A stretch of DNA of 64,000 bases from Pinus tabuliformis (lineage: Eukaryota; Streptophyta; Pinopsida; Pinales; Pinaceae), in the NCBI GenBank assembly GCA_031772625.1, contig CM062813.1:769806721-769870720 (forward strand), in the 5' to 3' direction. The position numbers and the translations under genes are program-made. Shown here piece after piece: positions 13,201-25,483 of the stretch. The notes below the pieces were generated by a model that saw nothing but the letters and a program-made list of their open reading frames with translations, was not told the DNA's origin and did no database searches. Within the stretch, counting starts at the first letter, position 1; each line of letters begins with the position of its first letter.

Positions 13201-14611
13201 TGATTATCTTTCCTGGTTTCCCTGCAATACCCCTTAATTCAACTTCCTTTCCTTCCGTAGAAAATTTGATGAAAAGTTCTTGAAAATTAAAAGCTATTGT
13301 ACCCAAGGATTGTAGCCATTGGACTCCTAGTACAACATCAACACCTCCCATTGGAATGGAAAGCATTGGGCTAGTCAATACATATTCTCCCATGGATAGC
13401 TTGATATTATGGCACTTTCCAGAGCAATTTATTGTTCCTCCATTTGCAATCATCACTTGACACTCTGGTGCTGGATATAGGAAGCAATTCAATTCTTTTG
13501 CTACCTTACAATGAATAAAATTGTGGGTGCTTCCTGAATCAATCAACACTATTACCTTTTTCTTCTTGATTTGTCCTTCTATCTTGATGGTTTGAGGAGT
13601 GGTAATTCCCGCCAATGCATTACAAGATATGGTCGGATTTATTTTTTCTTCATCTAGGCTTTGTTCCTGGAGTATATCCTCTTCTTTTGACCTTTCTTGC
13701 TCCTTTTCTTCTTCCTCTTCACAATCTATGTAGAATAATTTCTTCTCAGCACACTTATGACCTTTAGTGTATTTGCTATCACAACTGTAACAAAGCCCTT
13801 TTGCTCTTTTTTCTTCCAATTGTTGTGGTGTCAACCTTATAGGTTGTGGAAGACTAGGGGCAACAACACTTCCGTCTTTATAGTTGTGAGTGGTATGCTT
13901 CCTGGTTGCCATAATTTTGCTTTCCATTTTTCTTGCTAACCTGAATGCCTTCTCTAATGAATCAGGTTCCCAAAGGCGAACATCATGTTGGATATTATCC
14001 TTTAAAGACCCTATGAACACATCAATCCTATGCTCCTCTGGAATATCTTTTACCCTTATGTTCAATTTTTGGAACTCCTCAATGTGCTCCATTATTGAAC
14101 CCTTTTGTTTGAGACTTATCAATTGGCTAAAAAAAGTGTTGCTTTTTGTATCCTCATAATGTGCTATCAATTCTTCCATAAAAATTGCCCAAGTGATAAA
14201 TGGTTTATGAGAGCAAAGCCATTGATACCATACAAACTGATTTGGTTCCAAATATAAAGTTTCCATACGTACCTTTTGTGTGTTTTGCACATTATTGAGA
14301 TCGAAGAATTGCTCCATCTGTAATATCCATGTGGCAGGATCCTTGCCATCAAACTTCCTCATATCGATTTTTGGAATATGGTGAGTCTTCGATCCAACAT
14401 TAGCATCTATGGAATCATGATTAACATTTCTTTTGTTCTCATCATGAGTTTCCTTTAGTACCCTTTCACCCTTAGGGACCCTTTCTTGTAGCAACTTATT
14501 CATATTTATCTTCAATTCGTCCATGTCTGTCTTCAAATCTATCTTCAAATCATCCATCTTAGCTTCCACGTCAATCATCTTAGCTTCTATGCCTTTCTTT
14601 AAACAGTCCAT
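10280..14611 (-). CDS. Chromovirus gag-pol polyprotein
   Basis: One 1,443-residue open frame. In order: a coiled N-terminal part; gag (roughly residues 80-240, with an [11 protein letters not shown] block); a zinc knuckle near residue 275 ([14 protein letters not shown]); aspartic protease near 360 ([11 protein letters not shown]); reverse transcriptase near 550-720 with FFDDIL as the active-site form of YxDD; RNase H near 850 ([13 protein letters not shown]); integrase with an HHCC zinc region (GGHSGF...CLVCQQNK) and D, D, E residues ([24 protein letters not shown]). The last 45 residues form a chromodomain ([17 protein letters not shown]), which in this family binds modified histone tails and guides integration. 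The single gag-pol frame without a frameshift is typical of plant chromoviruses. The M at 14611 is the first in the frame; the true gag start may lie elsewhere. Confidence 0.93.
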   Translation of the reverse strand: MDCLKKGIEAKMIDVEAKMDDLKIDLKTDMDELKINMNKLLQERVPKGERVLKETHDENKRNVNHDSIDANVGSKTHHIPKIDMRKFDGKDPATWILQMEQFFDLNNVQNTQKVRMETLYLEPNQFVWYQWLCSHKPFITWAIFMEELIAHYEDTKSNTFFSQLISLKQKGSIMEHIEEFQKLNIRVKDIPEEHRIDVFIGSLKDNIQHDVRLWEPDSLEKAFRLARKMESKIMATRKHTTHNYKDGSVVAPSLPQPIRLTPQQLEEKRAKGLCYSCDSKYTKGHKCAEKKLFYIDCEEEEEKEQERSKEEDILQEQSLDEEKINPTISCNALAGITTPQTIKIEGQIKKKKVIVLIDSGSTHNFIHCKVAKELNCFLYPAPECQVMIANGGTINCSGKCHNIKLSMGEYVLTSPMLSIPMGGVDVVLGVQWLQSLGTIAFNFQELFIKFSTEGKEVELRGIAGKPGKIISSNGMTKLLKKEQRGVIAQLCSLDVSTLESSISPDLQKVLDNHSKVFETPKGLPPMRDHDHAIHLIPGSVPPNIRPYRYPYVQKSEIERMVAEMLEAGIIQPSQSSFSAPVVLVHKKDGSWRMCPDYRELNKLTIKDKFPIPVIDELLDELHGSIYFTKLDLRSGYHQIRMKIEDIPKTTFRTHEGHYEFLVMPFGLTNAPSTFQGLMNSIFKPFLRKFVLVFFDDILIYSKSWKDHVEHVDRVLQLLEEKQLYAKRSKCFFGVQEVEYLGHIVSHEGVKVDPSKIKAIKEWKIPTSIKHLRGFLGLTGYYRKFVKNYGRIAAPLTTLLKKDAFSWTPEATKAFEHLKEAMCQAPVLATPDFTKTFIVECDASGNGIGAVLMQDERPIAFESRPIKGKFLSKAIYEKEMLAILHALKKWRPYLMGRHFKVKTDHDSLKYFLEQRLSSEEQQKWVTKMLGYDFEIIYKKGKQNVVADALSRKDEDVEALLCAISIIQPDWINEAREEWKNDEEVWALIRKLQQDSSTSDTFSWQNDSLWYKDRLYLCKNSQLKQKILMELHTSPLGGHSGFLKTYHRVKKEFFWDGLKSDIQKFVAECLVCQQNKVETIKTPGLLQPLSIPSQRWEEVSMDFITGLPKSEGKSVIMVVVDRLTKYAHFCALSHPFKASTVSTAFMETIQKLHGNPKIIVSDRDPIFTGNFWTELFSCLGTQLAHSSSYHPQSDGQTEIVNKCLEGYLRCFVSDKQTQWVKWLPLAEWWYNTSFHTATKMTPFMALYGYQPPSITSYLRENSKVQAVEHHIEHQQQVLQLLKDNLVLAQNRMKQQADQHRSERSFDVGDWVFLRLQPYKQMSLKQAKKDNKLSPKYYGPYKVLQKIGTMAYKLELPAASRLHPVFHVSCLKKVIGDKLPVQTILPELDEEGKIILEPEAVTETRTRQLRNRSISEYLIKWKNLSAEDSTWEDENFMQKYPELLKR

Positions 14612-15494
14612 CTTAGCTTATACACCTTTCTTTAAACCATCCATCTTAGCTTCTACATCTTTCTTTAAACCATCCATCTTAGATTCTGTTCCTTTTTGTG
14701 CAAGGGACAGTTGTTGCACTTGGTCTTGTAATTTTGATATATCATGTTGCATTTCTTCCTCTTCTTCATGAGTCATGCTAGAGCTTTCAGGTTCCTTACT
14801 AGGTGTTTGCATTTTCTTTCCTTGGGGCATCAGTTACCGATAATAATGCTTTACTATGCCCTTTGAATTCCTTCAAAATAAATTTTCAAACCAAGCTTAA
14901 GCAAAAATTTAAGAAAATCTACACACCTTTTTTCACTTTGTAGGAGCTCGATATTGCCTCTGATGTATCTCTGTACTTTCCAATCATCTAGTTCTGAATT
15001 TTTGATCTGTAGTAGCCTTCTGTGTCCTCTTTCCAATGCCACAAGTCTGATCCAAATTGGATTCTCCAAGGAAGAGTTATGTGAAATCTCCCACAGTGAC
15101 TTGCTTATAGACTAGTTCAGTAGAGTGAACTTGTACGACGTGCCACGAGTCACTGTTTCGACCTTTGGATCTGAAATATGCATACAAGAAACTAAAGTCC
15201 GTCCTCTTTCTGTACCTTTTTATGAAATTTCAATCCGATCCCCAAAGAGAAAGTTATGACGATTTTCCCCAGGTCACCTGTTTTGAATGTAATTCAGGAG
15301 TCTGCAAAAAGACCAACTTCCTCAGATCATATCTCCGCAAATATCGTGCAAAAAGCTCTGAAATTCGGATCCAAGGTTCAGCGCGATTTCTTCTCAAATG
15401 GGTTTTTTTTGTGACTTCTGAAACATCACAGAAAAAAGTTATAGCAAAAATGCCACGATGACCTGTTTGGAGCAGCGAAACCCTAGAATCCAAA

Positions 15495-15506
15495 GCTCTG
15501 ATACCA
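15495..15506 (-). other. Chromovirus primer-binding site (tRNA-iMet)
   Basis: The minus strand reads TGGTATCAGAGC, complementary to the 3' end of plant initiator tRNA-Met, two bases inside the 5' LTR. This fixes the element's orientation. Confidence 0.95.
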
Positions 15507-15508
15507 AA

Positions 15509-15841
15509 TGTTATGAAACCAGCTCAAGAAAAGATAGAAAAGATAGATCAACGCCTTAGAATTCAGCCTCTTCGAGGGGGAAACCTCCTTTACATTACAT
15601 AAATGAACAATTCTTGGATGATACAAATGACAAAACCTCCTTTCTATATATAGGAGTCTAAGGAGTCACAATATAATCCAGCCGACCTAACAATAATAAT
15701 ATAAAGCCACAAAAATAACAATAGAGGGATTTTATGGGGCACAGTAATAACAATATGGGGGCAATAGGGGCACAACAATATTAATAAGGGGTATAACTAC
15801 AATAGTAATGGGGTAATCACTAGTATTATAGGGACCCAACA
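15509..15841 (-). repeat. Chromovirus 5' LTR with promoter
   Basis: 333 bp, TG...CA, about four differences from the 3' LTR. A TATATATA word at 15645-15652 is a likely promoter TATA box on the minus strand, upstream of the primer-binding site as expected. Confidence 0.93.
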
Positions 15842-16857
15842 GTAGGTCTTGCAAAGATTGCATCAATTATGGATATGAAGGATCCTATGTTTGTAAGACA
15901 ATTGCATCCCACATTGGGGAATATAGGCTACTATATGAAGTTCATCTGAGACAATGTGAAGTTGTCACACCGATGGAAAAATTACTAAGGAAAGACACCA
16001 AATACAATTGGACATAGGAATTCTATAAAGTGTTCAATACCCATAAGAAGAAATCAATTACATGTTTATACATGTCTTTCCATTTTGGAAATAAATACTT
16101 CATGTGCCTGTAGATGGATCATTCATATCCCTAGGTTCAATTCTTGTGGAACCATGGGATAGGAACACTAATCACCCTATTTTTGTCACTAGCAGATATT
16201 TGTTTGATCTAGATAAGAATTATACCACAATATGCCTTTAATTGATAATCAATCACAAAGTGGAGTTTGTAGATAATTCTCCCTGGTCTCCTCCATCTAC
16301 AAATCTATGTAATATGACCACAATATCTCTCAAAATATGTGGTTTTCCCTTGGAGATAGAGCTGGAGTTCTATGGTAGAAAACTACAACGCTTTAGGGCA
16401 GTTTTGGTTCAAACCTATTGTAGTCTTAGGCCTCTAGTGCATAGGTAAGTAAGGGTGTTTTGTGTATATTCTGAAATAATTTGGATCTTTGTTCAGGGTT
16501 GCAGGGAAAGCTGTAGGTACAACTGGTTGTGAAGACTTGGTAGGAGGGCCAAGAGAAAAGACCCTCTTCTCAAGCCTTCACCACTCAGATTGTTAGCACA
16601 GGTGCCCAAGGCCTATAATAATATCTTGAATGCTTAAGAAACATCAGATAGAAGAAAGTACAGTTTTGAAGTTTATCTTTATTATATGCGGACTCAATAG
16701 TGAGTCTAGAAGTCGACCTATGGAATTTAACCTTCTATCATAGGTTTTCAACTTTGAAAGGATGTGGAGTTCTGGCCATTAATAAGGTCAGGTTACCTTC
16801 TTTGTGGGCTGCATTCTTCTCCTATTCACTGTTGGTTGAGAACACTCCATTAAGGGT
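15842..16857 (+). repeat. 1,386-bp direct repeat, unit 3, right piece
   Basis: Resumes with the duplicated GTAGG and continues to TTAAGGG at 16857, where sequence unlike units 1 and 2 begins. The two pieces together give 1,386 bases, matching the other units. Confidence 0.85.
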
Positions 16858-19800
16858 AAAGATATTACATTTTATATATGTGAAGGACGTGCTATCATTA
16901 TTAGAGAACTATTTCTTATTTAAAGAGAAGATGGGTATCATTTGTTGAATGCAGAAGTTAAAGACTATATTCCCTATGCATATATTCCTAGAACAACACA
17001 AGTTTTAGTTTAGAAAATAGACCAAACATCCTATGAAAATTCAAGAGATGAATTTATATGTTGAAGGGATCATATTATTGTTGGAAGTCAAAATTACCAA
17101 GCTAATTTATCATGACTAAAGACTGGAGGTGCATATATTTTCGCTACTAGCTAAAGTTGACCAAATCTTGTATAGATTATAGATATTGATGATACAACAT
17201 TGTGACAGTTGTAAGACTCCTGATGGTAGGTTCTGCAATAACTATTTGAGCTCCAATTCACCTTCAGTATTATCAAACTAACATTTTAAGAAGTCTTATT
17301 GTAAATAGTCCTCTCAATTGGAACAACGAATAAGTCTTATTTTTGAGTTGCAAAATTAAGCCATTTGAAAATCGTATGTGAAAGACCTTAATTTGCACAG
17401 TGAATGTATTATATCTGGAGCTAGATACATATCTTGAGACTATATGAATTTGCTACGGTTTAGAAGTATATTTTATATATGGCATTTTTAAGTACAGGCA
17501 ACATCATATAGAACCAAATCTTATATATGAAAGATATTCACTCAGATACAAATCATTATTACAAGCATTGTACATCTTTGACCTTGACTGAAAGCTAGTC
17601 ACACTATTCGCTTTGGTAGTAATAATGTAACAATATCTCTTGACACGAATAGGGTGACAGTCTCACCTTAATCTCATCAAACCTTTCATTGCATTGATCT
17701 ATTTTCAGAGACAAGTTCTTGGACTAATTAACTTTGGAAAATAATATATATGTCAATCTAAACATGACAAAATCCTTGTATGAAAGTAACAATTGGACAA
17801 CATGCCTGTGACAGTTTGACAAGAATTATATGAAATAGATATACAAGAGTATGATAAAGGAAGATTGACAGCAAGAGAACTCGATGTTGTGAATAGATAA
17901 AATAGTAGTGTTAGCAGGAATAGTCGATAGTCGAAAGCCACTGGTAGTAATGGTGTAATTTAGAATGTTTTCCAATGTCATATGGCAGAAAATGGAACAA
18001 CAGCACATGGGTGATGGATATCTTGTCAGTTATATATGGCATCAAACCTAATATAGCACTACCCTATGTATGGCTTCTCAGCATATACAACTCAACATCA
18101 TTTATGGTTTCTTTTTAGTCCAGCATTATGTATGATATCATTACAATATAGTAGCAGTATGTTGTAGCCGTAGTAAGTCGATGAAAATGTTATAGCTTTG
18201 TTCACAAATGAAGTTGTGAACAAGGTAGATGTAAACATTGGATAGATTATCTATTATGAAGAAGCCACAAAGATCTGTTAATAAAAGAAATTACAGGGGT
18301 GCATCACGCTTGAAGCTTTCATGCTTGAATAAATCCTAGAGGAAGAAGTACATGAAACTTTAGATCAGTTCTTTGTAACACCCCTTATCAACATGAAAGT
18401 AGAGGTACCTTGAAGAAAGTGCATGAAAAATTCTAAGTCTTGACTTGCAGAATTCCCTGATTTTGACATCTTGGCTGCACTGAGCCAAGTACATATGAAG
18501 AATGCTTTTATAGATATGGATTCTCGAATGAGAATGTCTCCTCCTATTCATGGATTGGGTAATTTGATGGCGGGCCCTTTAATAAGTGAGGACACTTTGG
18601 GAATAGACACTCATTTACAATAAACAAGCTCTAGGAGTCCATTTCCAAAAATAGGAAATAATGATCTGGTAGGTGCAGGGAGACTGCTACCTCTTTGATT
18701 TGAGTGCTACACAACAATCATGGTTTAGAAACACATCCATACCTCCTCCCTGCATCCCATACAATGATAATTTTATTACTAGAATTCATCAAAGCAAAGA
18801 ATGGACTATGATTAGGTCCATTCTGTAAAAAATAAGAGCTCAATAACATTCAAGTTACCATAGGAGGTGGGCCCTTTCATAGTGAAGATAAGGACTGCTT
18901 CAATTTATGTAAATAAAATGTTTAGTTCATTAGACCTTTAGAAGGGAATTAGCTTGAGGTATGATCCTCATGGGATTATAATTAGGATGAGAAATATCAG
19001 CATACAAGCATTCGTCAGATGAAGTTTTGGAAGAAGCAATGAAATTGGATTCTTGGGAACAAGTACAACAAGTGTTTGCTACTTTTTATTTGAATAAAAA
19101 ACCTACAACATCCACCACTACAGCCTCTAAAGGGACAGTGTATCAGAAGGGAGGGGAAAAAAGGCCAATTAGTGAATTCATTTCAATTTCTAAGGCAGGG
19201 GAAACTAGCGAGAAGGCCAAGCAAGAAGAGTCTTAGAAATGATATCTCCTCAAAAAAATAGATCAGGTACCCTCCACTACATTAGTAAAAACATATCCCA
19301 GTACCTTAGGGATTCAGAAAGAGCCTCCCTCTTGAACAAAGTGACATATTTTAATAATATGCTAAAAAAAGAAAAAAAGAAAAGAATCCATGCATCTGCA
19401 TAAAGAAATATGTACCAAGGTCAGAAATCATAGCAAAGACCAAGCCAGGCTCCTCACAACCTTGGATGTTAAGAGGGACCTAATTCAATTTGTAGTACTT
19501 GAACCAAAAGTCCCTAAGCCCAATAATTCATATGATTACTCTGCCACAAAATCAATTGTGGATATCAAGAACATTGGTAATGTTTACAAGCTGGAGATAC
19601 ATAGGCAGACTAGAGAGGTAGTGGTCATTTGCCAGAATGTTTGTAAGTATTGCTACATCATTTATTTATACTCCTATTGAGTGTGTTAAACAACATATGA
19701 AAAATGGTTTACAATATTGCAACAATTGGTATTTCTATTGGAATTCGAGTTTCCATTTCCATAGATAGATCCCCAACAGCAAGAAAGTAATGTGAAGACA

Positions 19801-20620
19801 ACATATACCACCTGGGTAGACTAGATTGGACCAGAAATGAATAAAATTCAATGCCAAGTTCCAGAAATTGTTAAGTGGTAAGAAATAGAATAGGAAGGAA
19901 TGCTTTTAGCTACCTGAAATCAATATCATCATGTTGTGTTAGATGAATACTTCCATTACATGATCAACTAGGAAAGAGTTGGCACAGGTATCATTTTTTG
20001 AAGAAGTAGAATGTTGAGAGGCTGGCCTATTGGAAACTATCAAAAAGTTACACTGCCTAAACCTAGTAATTGTAGAGGTGCAAAAATGTGGACTCCAATA
20101 AATTTAGCTCATTGAATTGTCCTAGTTGGATAACCATTCAAATAAAATATGTTATTGGCTCTACTGACAGTTTTCTCAGATGCACATGTACAGGAGAAAA
20201 ATGCTACTTTCCCTAATATAGATTTTGTTCATCTAGCCATAAATGAATAATGTTGGAATTGAACTAACCTTATCTGGATGTACACGGTGAGTGTCATTAA
20301 AGATGTATGTGGATGGTGCTCAATAAGTTTTAGATGGATACATATGGTGTATGGAAAGTATGGTCTCATAGCATTCTACTGCTACTCAATAAAATCTGTA
20401 CCTTGCCACCAGTGTTTCCTGAAGGTAGGATGAAGGTAGCAATGTTTATGAAGAGGTTGCATATGAATTTGATTTGGTCGAATGCATATGAATATGCTTA
20501 GTATATATCAAATAATTGTGGTTAAATGCAATCTCGACATTGATGGACAGACTTTTGCATTTGAAAAACATGAATTTCAACAATGGTGTTCTGGCTTGAG
20601 TGTTGTTTAGGGGCTCTTAG
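16858..20620. other. Unassigned sequence; no supported gene
   Basis: The first 300 bases look like the natural continuation of the old gypsy relic after the triplication. The rest is AT-rich. Short plus-strand open frames at 19027-19236 (hydrophilic, Thr/Lys-rich) and 19390-19680 have no recognisable motif and no clear start context, so I do not annotate them as genes. No LTR ends or RNA genes were seen. Confidence 0.4.
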
Positions 20621-22789
20621 TTTTAAAATTCTGGATGCACGTCAATCTCTTAGTGTGCAACCATCACGGTCAACAATTATTTTTATCATTCTACCTAAAT
20701 TGTGGCCAAAACCTCATACATAACTTCCTAACTTGTCTCATCTACTTGAGATGCCAAGCGGTATTGCATCTTACTGTTTGTTGAAAGGATCAACCACCCA
20801 CATAAATTTCTACCATGAACTGTGATTCATCAATCTACAGGTTGCACACAAGGCACGTTCATGGAAGGTGCTATGACCTGGTTGGAAGCTTGTTGAATCT
20901 ATTGCAGAGGTGGGTAGTAGCACCACTAACAACAAAAAATTTGAGCATAAGAAATAACATATAAAAACAACAACAAAATGAAAATTATTCCTATGTAACA
21001 ACTGCATTCATATACTCTCACTATCTCCAAGACAACCTGGAAACCAACACACCCTTAGGATTATAATCAGAAAAAACTATAGATGTGCCAAAGAATAGTA
21101 GCAACAATATTTGCATGTAGCCCTTCACTTTCTGATACTTCATATATTACTAGATCTAGGAATATTTCACCACTTAGACAAAGACTTTATTAGGTCCCTT
21201 GGTACCTTCTTTTGTTATCCACACCATATATGCCTAGCCCTATATATTTGGAGGCAACTACTTTTAGACAGATAGCCTTACATGGAATTCAAGGTCAAAT
21301 ATGTTAATTACCTCCTCCTTTTAGGCCCTCTCAACCACCTGATGTATTAAGCATATGGCTGATTTTGGTGTCAAATACATGGATAATAATAGATCTGTGG
21401 CACGATGCCTCCCAACACATGAGATCATGGGGCCATCTCTTCTTACCATCCTTACACCTAGTGTAGAGGAACTGCTACCTTTCCTCATTCTCAGCATGGC
21501 TCATGGCAACAGATGCTCATCACCAGGTTTCTACCCCTCCATAACAGATGCATCAAACTTGGATGTTATAAGAGGAAAAAGGTTCCTAACTTCTACCCCA
21601 TTGAATAGCATAGCGCAATCATTTTAGGCTACTCTCCAGAGGATATTGTCAGGCTCAATATTGGCATGTTTGTGATGGTGGGTAGGGATAATGAGTACTC
21701 TTCTGATCCTAGGGTGCAAGCCAAAGACCTTACAACTATAGAAGTAGTAGACCAATTTCAATATTAGACCAATTAATGACATTGTTTGGTAGAGTATATT
21801 TCTCGAGTGCATCTTCAAGGAGTTAAAAAAATATGTTCTAATTGAGATAAATCCTTGCTTGGAGGGAAATGCATATTTGAAGGTGTCTATGATAGGAATG
21901 AAAATCAAACCTTTTGTGTGATTTCCCCCCACAATATACCATTCATACAAAAAAAATCTTAATCTACCCTAGTGTTACATTGATCATTGCATTAGGAGAT
22001 GGTGGTGGCAACTAGAGCCATCCTAACAATAGTCAGAAAAGGAATACACTACCAATTTTCCTCTGTGACACAAATGGGTGTTAAAAAGTAGGGTTCTAGT
22101 ATCTGGTGTGGATTTGATTAGACAAGTTGTGTGATAAGAAATAATCTAGAACATACTACTAGTTTCTAATGATATCAACTATCTGCTTCTAGAGAATACC
22201 CATAACCATTTGACCTTCATTATTATAAGCATACAAAATATTATTTTTACTTCTTATATGATTACCAAAAACAAAAAGTTTCATCATACAAAAGTCCTCA
22301 GAATAACCATTGAAAGAGTTAAAGCATTGTCTTACAATTTTTGTTGTATCTAGAGAAACTTCTTCAAGAAGGGACCCACTAGGACCTCAATGTTCAATTC
22401 TTCTTGCATCCCAAACCTAGAAAATTGAGGCAATAAATGACCACTTGTTATGTAAATATAAAATTTACTTTAAAAAAATGTTCAAAAATTAAATGCATTT
22501 CCTCCATGGTAAAAAAGGGTCCTTTCAAACACATAATACTTTTTATTTAGTCTAGGTTTTCATGATCAATGTCAAGCCAATGAATGGTTGCACTTCAATA
22601 TGTAGACAGGTGTAGAGACCATTTCATGAATAGATTTTAGATTTTTCATGGAGATTTTTTAAAGCTATATCAATTTCCTTTTCTAGAATTTCATATTAGT
22701 GTTTATGTCAACTCCATCAAGTTCAAAATAGGAATGTCAAGAGGTTATTTAGTGGTTGCAATAGGGAGCTAGACAAAGAAATTTTAGAC
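20621..22789. other. Unassigned sequence with two weak short ORFs
   Basis: A minus-strand frame (21007-20810) begins with a hydrophobic stretch resembling a signal peptide and has a short CATC cysteine motif. A plus-strand frame (21355-21627, 90 residues) reads MADFGVKYMDNNRSV and is followed by more frame-like text to about 21930 with stops. Neither matches a family I know. Both could be worn remnants of transposon or captured coding sequence. Confidence 0.25.
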
Positions 22790-25010
22790 AAAGGGAGACT
22801 CTGGGCTGGGCACAACAATGTTTTTCCTGCAATGACTTGATTGGTTTCCTAAGTCATAGAAAAATTAAGGTTATCTATGAGGGCATGATAGCTAGGGAGT
22901 AAAAAGGCATGCTAGATAGTTCAAAGGCATGTTAGGCATGCTAAGACATTCCAACTACTAAGGCATGCCAAGATGTGTCAAGTGCTAGGGAGTGTTAGGG
23001 AGTGCTATGGAAACACAAGGGAGCACTAGGTCAAAATGCATGGAAATGAACGAATAAGAGTGTGTGATAGGGAGTGTCAGTGAGTTCGAATTGTGCTAAG
23101 GAGGGAGTGACAAGGTATGCTAGGAAGTGCTAAGGCATGCTAGAGGCCAAGGCGACATGTCAATATGTGTTAGGTTCTAGGGTGTGCCAACGCATGTCAG
23201 GGAGTGCTAGGGAAACACAAGGGAGCACTAGGTCAAAATGAATGGAAATGAACGAATAAGAGTGTGTGATAGGGAGTCTTAGTGAGTTTTAGGTGTGCTG
23301 AGGAGGGAGTGACAAGGTATGCTAGGTAGTTCCACGGAATGCTAGAGTGTCAATGGGACATGCCAAAATGTGTTCTGTGCCATGGTGTGCTAATGCATGC
23401 TAGGGATTGTTAGCGAGTGTCAAGGAAACACAAGGGAGCATTAAGTCAAAAGGCATTGAAATGAATGAATAAGAGTGTGTGACGGGGAGTGTCAACAAGT
23501 TCAAGATGTGTTAAGGACGAAGTAACAAGGTATGCTAGGTAGTGCTAACAAATTTTAGATTGCCAGGGAAACATGCCAAGATGTTCCAGGTGTGAGGGTG
23601 TGACAATGTGTGCCAAGGAGTGTTAGGGAGTTGCAAGGAAACATAAGGGAGAACTAGGTGAAAATGCATGGAAACGAATGAATAAAACTATGTGATAGTG
23701 GGTGTTAGAGAGTTCTAGGTGAGTTCTAGGCAGTTTCAAGACATGCTAGAGTGTCAGGGCTACATGATAAGATGTGTCAGGTGCTAGGGTGTGCCAACAC
23801 ATGCTAGGAAGTGTTAGGGAAACACAATGGAGCACTAGGTCAAATTAATGAATGGAAATGAATGCACAATATTTTGTGACAGGTATTGTTAGTGAGTTCT
23901 ATGTGTGCTAAGGAGGGAGTGACAAGGTATGCTAGGGAGTGTTAAGACATACTAGAGGCCATGTCAACATGTCAAGATGGGCTAGATGCTACAGTACTCC
24001 AATGTGTGCCAGTGAGTGTTAGGGAGTGCTAGGAAAACAAAAGGGAGCACTATGTCAAAATGCATGGAAATGAAAAAATGAGAGTGTGTGATAAGGAGTG
24101 TTAGCGAGTTCTAGGTGTGCTAAGGAGGGAGTGACAAAGTATTCTAGGTAGTGCAAAGGAATGCTAGAGTGTTAAGGAAACATGCCAAGATATGTAAGGG
24201 TAGTTATGAGGGCATGATAGCTAAGGAGTTCTAGGGCATGCCAAGGAATGAAAAGGCATGCTAACACATGCTAGATAGTGTCAATGCATGATGAGGAGTG
24301 TTAGGGAGTTCCAAGGGAACAAAAGGGAGAACTAGGTCAAAATGCTTGGAAATTAATGAATAAGAGTGTGTGCCAAGGATTGTCAGCGAATTGCAGTTGT
24401 TCCAAGGATGAAGTGCTTTAGGAGAATTTCATAATAGGACTTGCAGGAGGAAAACCTATGGTTATGACAAGGTGTGGACAAATCATTTTCATAGAAAGGG
24501 GGAATTTGGGTTGGGTGCAACATAGTTTTCTCAATGAATTGGTTGGATTCCCAAGTCGTAAAAAAAGTAAGGTTATTTATGAGGGCATGATAGTTATGGA
24601 GTGACAAGGTGTTCTAGGGAATGTCAAGAAGTAATAACACATATTAGATAGTTCCAAGGCATGTTAGGCATTCCAGGACATGCTAAGTGCTAAGGCATGC
24701 CAAGATGTGCTAGGCACTAAGGTGTGGCACCAATGCATTCTAGGGTGTGTTAGGGCCAAGTACCAGGGAAACACAAGAGGGAACTAGTTTCAAATGCATG
24801 GAAATGAATGAATAAGAGGGTGACAGGAAGTTTCAGCAAGTTCTAGTTGTGCTAGGTGTCAGGGAGTGCTAGGATGTGCTAGGGAGTGCCAAAGCATGTT
24901 AAGGAATGCAGGGGATGCTAACACATGCCACATAGTACCAAGGGATTGTTAGACATGCCAGGTGTTATATCATGTCAAGATGTAAACTATGTTGCTTAGT
25001 TGTTTTACGA
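22790..25010. repeat. Higher-order tandem repeat field, block 1 (~210-bp period)
   Basis: The block is built from words such as GTGCTAGGGAGTG, GGCATGCTAGG and GCATGCCAAG, many phased at about 10 bases. A longer landmark, AAATGCATGGAAATGAA(T/C)GAATAAGAGTGTGTG in its variants, returns at about 23035, 23240, 23455, 23665, 23840, 24060, 24340 and 24795, giving a typical period near 205-215 bases, looser at the end. A second landmark (GGTT(A/T)TCTATGAGGGCATGATAG and variants) appears at about 22870 and 24575, which suggests a larger unit above the 210-bp one. No coding frame survives it. CACTA elements often contain internal tandem repeats; membership here is inferred from position. Confidence 0.8.
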
Positions 25011-25200
25011 CCATAGTTGGATGTGAGCCTTGTCTTCGTAACTTGTTAAGTTGATATTTGACCTGAGTAGCCTAAGATGAGTTATAGGAAGTTCTTAGGT
25101 GAACAAGGAATAGTCTAGTTGTAGTAACTGTAACTTGGTCAAGCTATTGTAGTCGAGGCAGGATTTGGTTGGGACTTTTCTTTATATTATTCATGGGATT
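24984..25200 (+). repeat. Conserved ~200-bp block D, copy 1
   Basis: Begins AACTATGTTGCTTAGTTG and includes GTAGCCTAAGATGAGTTATA and TAGTCTAGTTGTAGTAA. It lies at the end of repeat block 1 and recurs at 41034-41230 and 44806-45010, with a partial copy from 44156, always next to the short-repeat field. Confidence 0.8.
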
Positions 25201-25483
25201 ATGAACTTGGACTAGTTTCCCCCAATTGGCTTAGCATATATATATGCCATTCTACAGAGGGAGAGTTTAAAAATAATTTGAATCATAGTATTCCACATTT
25301 GCACACCCCAATAGAATAGCTATCAGTATTCTGACCTATGAAAGTTGGTCCTTGGTTGTGAGTCTTATGGGAGACATCTTGAGGAAACTTTTCAATCTCT
25401 GCCTATCTTTAAATATCAATAGAATGCAACCTTTGTATGAAGAGAAACTCAGAGAACTTTGTTCATTGGACAACGCACTGCAA
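25201..25483. other. Spacer before solo LTR, nothing recognised
   Basis: AT-rich sequence with a TATATATA word near 25232. No frame or repeat copy seen. Confidence 0.4.

Larger units (their letters stand above)
9919..15841 (-). mobile_element. Young, nearly whole chromovirus (Ty3/gypsy) with LTRs
   Basis: A 5.9-kb LTR retrotransposon lies on the minus strand. LTRs of 332 and 333 bp begin TGTTATG and end CCCAACA. The target duplication GTAGG is perfect (9914-9918 and 15842-15846). A primer-binding site for initiator tRNA-Met and a polypurine tract are in place. The gag-pol frame is open over 1,443 codons and ends in a chromodomain, which defines chromoviruses; the short LTRs and small size suggest the Reina-like group. 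The LTRs differ at only about four positions by eye, so insertion is recent compared with everything around it. It looks nearly whole, with about one break. Confidence 0.95.
5080..16857 (+). mobile_element. Old Ty3/gypsy relic (RT/RNase H), partly triplicated, hosting a chromovirus
   Basis: Plus-strand frames at 6527-6847 read as Ty3/gypsy reverse transcriptase: an ILEDGIIFLVDESEWI segment, a DPLPTPFT segment, then RHHQVNIIEEDRTKM, the decayed form of the SGYHQ...EDR block. RT and RNase H echoes follow at about 6850-7560. An isolated RNase H-like piece (FDAKKSYNTT) lies upstream at about 5090. The style matches the gypsy family common in conifers (IFG7-like), which is a family-level impression. 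The element is heavily broken and lacks visible LTRs. Sequence from 6777 on is present three times at a 1,386-bp period, and the third unit is split by the chromovirus at 9919-15841. Confidence 0.65.

Noticed and set aside
10287-14352. Several 60-95 residue plus-strand open frames inside the chromovirus
   Set aside because: They are antisense or out-of-frame shadows of the 1,443-codon gag-pol frame and carry no motif of their own.
20810-21007. Small secreted-peptide candidate on the minus strand with a hydrophobic start
   Set aside because: The hydrophobic part comes from T-rich DNA, only two cysteines are present, and frame-like text continues past the stop, so it is more likely a worn coding or transposon remnant.
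22790-25010. Repeats resembling a CRISPR-like array
   Set aside because: The units are variable, nested and not separated by unique spacers of constant length, and the DNA is eukaryotic.
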